Shown here: positions 62,748 through 64,000 of the stretch, piece after piece | Position numbering within the stretch: position 1 is the stretch's first letter | Layout of the letters: every line of letters begins with the position of its first letter | From: Herbaspirillum sp. SJZ107 | GTDB lineage: Bacteria > Pseudomonadota > Gammaproteobacteria > Burkholderiales > Burkholderiaceae_D | NCBI RefSeq assembly: GCF_006715485.1 | Contig: NZ_VFNH01000001.1 | Coordinates: forward strand, 2,108,001-2,172,000 | Direction: 5' to 3' | DNA: 64,000 bases | Translations under genes and position numbers: made by a program | The notes under the pieces: model-generated | Seen by the model: the letters and a program-made list of their open reading frames with translations, nothing else | What the model was told of the DNA's origin: nothing | The model's database searches: none

Positions 62748-64000
62748 ATGAGCAAGACAGTAGGCGATTTCGTGGTGGAACGGCTGGCCGAATGGGGCGT
62801 CAAGCGCATCTTCGGCTATCCGGGCGACGGCATCAACGGCGTGATCGGTGCCCTGGCGCGCGCCAAGGGCAAGATCGAGTTCATCCAGGTGCGGCACGAA
62901 GAGATGGCGGCCTTCATGGCGGCCGCCTATGCCAAGTTCACCGGCGAGCTGGGCGTGTGCCTGTCGACCGGCGGCCCGGGCGCGTCGCACCTGATCACCG
63001 GCCTGTACGACGCCAAGCTGGACCACCAGCCGGTGCTGGCCATCGCCGGCCAGGCCGCGCGCACCATCCGCGGTGCCCACTACCAGCAGGAAGTGAACCT
63101 GGACCGCATGTTTTCCGACGTCGCCGAGTTCGTGCAGGAAGCCTCGGTGCCGACCCAGGTGCGGCACCTGCTGGACCGCACCATCCGCATCGCCACCGCC
63201 AACCGCGGCGTCGGCGTGCTGGTGCTGCCCAACGACCTGCAGGAAATGAAGTACGAGGACCCGCCGCGCAAGCACGCCAACGTGTATTCCAGCAGCGGCT
63301 ACACGCGCCCGCGCGTGATCCCCTACGATGCCGACCTGCTGCGCGCGGCCGAGGTGCTGAACAGCGGTAAAAAGGTGGCGATGCTGGTCGGCGCCGGTGC
63401 CCTCGGCGCCACCGACGAAGTCATCGCGGTGGCCGACCGGCTCGGCGCCGGCTGCGCCAAGGCGCTGCTGGGCAAGGCGGTGCTGCCGGACGACCTGCCC
63501 TGGGTGACGGGTTCGATCGGCATCCTGGGCACCAAGGCCAGCTGGGACCTGATGAACGACTGCGACACCCTGCTGATGGTCGGCACCGCCTTCCCGTATG
63601 CCGAATTCCTGCCCAAGGAAGGCCAGGCCCGCGCAGTCCACATCGACATCAACCCGGGCATGCTGGGCATGCGCTACGCCAGCGAGGTCAACCTGCACGG
63701 CGACAGCGCCGAGACCCTGCGCGCGCTGCTGCCGCTGCTGAACCACAGCCAGGACGGCACGTGGCGCCAGAAGATCTCGTCCAGCATCGCCGATTCGCGC
63801 AAGCAGCTGGAAGAGCGCGCGCTGGCCCCGGCCAAGCCGATCAATCCGCAGCGCGTGGTCTACGAGATGTCGCCGCGCGTCCCGGACGACGTCATCGTCA
63901 CCAGCGATTCCGGCTCCTGCGCCAACTGGTACGCGCGCGACCTGCAGGTCCGGCGCGGCATGATGTGCTCGCTGTCCGGCGGCCTGGCCTCGATGGGCGC
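62748..64000 (+). CDS. Thiamine-diphosphate-requiring enzyme, pyruvate oxidase/acetolactate synthase family, partial
   Basis: The first 417 codons are present; the gene continues past the window. The N-terminal TPP pyrimidine domain has FGYPGDGINGVIGALARA, the essential glutamate in IQVRHEEMAAFMAAAYAKFTG, and STGGPGASHLITGLYDAK. A central nucleotide-binding-like domain follows (VAMLVGAGALGA, then DTLLMVGTAFPYAEFLP). The C-terminal TPP-binding domain starts near VIVTSDSGSCANWYAR. The overall pattern fits the PoxB-like pyruvate dehydrogenase (quinone) group more than acetolactate synthase. A GGAG ribosome site precedes the ATG. It is not obviously part of the pectin operon. Confidence 0.9.
   Translation, partial: MSKTVGDFVVERLAEWGVKRIFGYPGDGINGVIGALARAKGKIEFIQVRHEEMAAFMAAAYAKFTGELGVCLSTGGPGASHLITGLYDAKLDHQPVLAIAGQAARTIRGAHYQQEVNLDRMFSDVAEFVQEASVPTQVRHLLDRTIRIATANRGVGVLVLPNDLQEMKYEDPPRKHANVYSSSGYTRPRVIPYDADLLRAAEVLNSGKKVAMLVGAGALGATDEVIAVADRLGAGCAKALLGKAVLPDDLPWVTGSIGILGTKASWDLMNDCDTLLMVGTAFPYAEFLPKEGQARAVHIDINPGMLGMRYASEVNLHGDSAETLRALLPLLNHSQDGTWRQKISSSIADSRKQLEERALAPAKPINPQRVVYEMSPRVPDDVIVTSDSGSCANWYARDLQVRRGMMCSLSGGLASMG

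Overview
The window is high-GC, densely coded chromosomal DNA with no phage, insertion-sequence, CRISPR or RNA-gene signal. The gene content suggests a betaproteobacterium of the Oxalobacteraceae (Massilia / Duganella / Janthinobacterium relatives). The grounds are a CqsA/LqsA-type quorum-sensing locus arranged like jqsA-jqsS-jqsR of Janthinobacterium, a GBP-type porin, numerous TonB-dependent receptors and Tat-exported polysaccharide enzymes. This placement is inference; no 16S or marker gene is present.

Layout. 1-2.2 kb: the N-terminal 744 codons of a TonB-dependent receptor on the minus strand, cut by the window edge. 2.6-4.6 kb: an Lrp/AsnC regulator, a membrane-anchored DJ-1/PfpI-like protein that has lost its catalytic cysteine, and a flavin-reductase-like protein. 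4.8-9.6 kb: an alpha-hydroxyketone quorum-sensing locus (synthase jqsA, divergent sensor kinase jqsS, response regulator jqsR, then a LuxR-type regulator whose receiver lacks the phosphoacceptor aspartate). 9.6-20.3 kb: a DUF885 peptidase-like protein, a DUF4380 protein, zwf, an EamA transporter, a GH28 enzyme, a TonB_C/Sel1 protein, a beta-lactamase-fold hydrolase and a DUF1080 protein.

19.5-30.5 kb: a probable 3-keto-glycoside catabolic island. It holds a DUF1080 hydrolase, a PAS-AraC regulator, a GMC dehydrogenase with its Tat-bearing small subunit, two sugar isomerase/epimerase TIM barrels, a complete Rbs-type ABC importer and a Gfo/Idh/MocA oxidoreductase. 30.5-34.1 kb is a rearranged stretch: tandem TonB_C/Sel1 paralogues, a 3' remnant of a second Gfo/Idh gene, and a 60-nt element repeated in the galT leader. 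An epoxide hydrolase/TetR pair with a clear operator lies here too. 34.1-37.3 kb is a galT-galK-aldo/keto reductase operon, followed by PH-domain, GNAT and drug-type MFS genes.

40.1-48.3 kb: a sugar-acid operon (IlvD/Edd dehydratase, porin, RraA-like protein, aldehyde dehydrogenase, ACS-family MFS) with a divergent GntR regulator and a palindromic operator, then a second GntR/FadR-type regulator. 48.3-50.1 kb: a pseudopilin and two poorly known proteins. 50.2-62.6 kb: a pectin/rhamnogalacturonan utilisation locus with esterase, GH105, TonB receptor, CE12 esterase, a GH28-CE8 fusion, a Tat-exported GH28 and a Tat-exported Gfo/Idh protein. Two copies of a paired TGG-N5-CCA operator with identical 19-bp spacing precede GH105 and the receptor, which defines a small local regulon. 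The window ends inside a thiamine-diphosphate enzyme of the pyruvate oxidase family.

Taken together the region serves plant-polysaccharide scavenging. Receptors and porin bring oligomers across the outer membrane, and periplasmic enzymes de-esterify, cleave or 3-oxidise them. Importers then feed galactose, sugar-acid and 3-keto-sugar pathways under several local one-component regulators.
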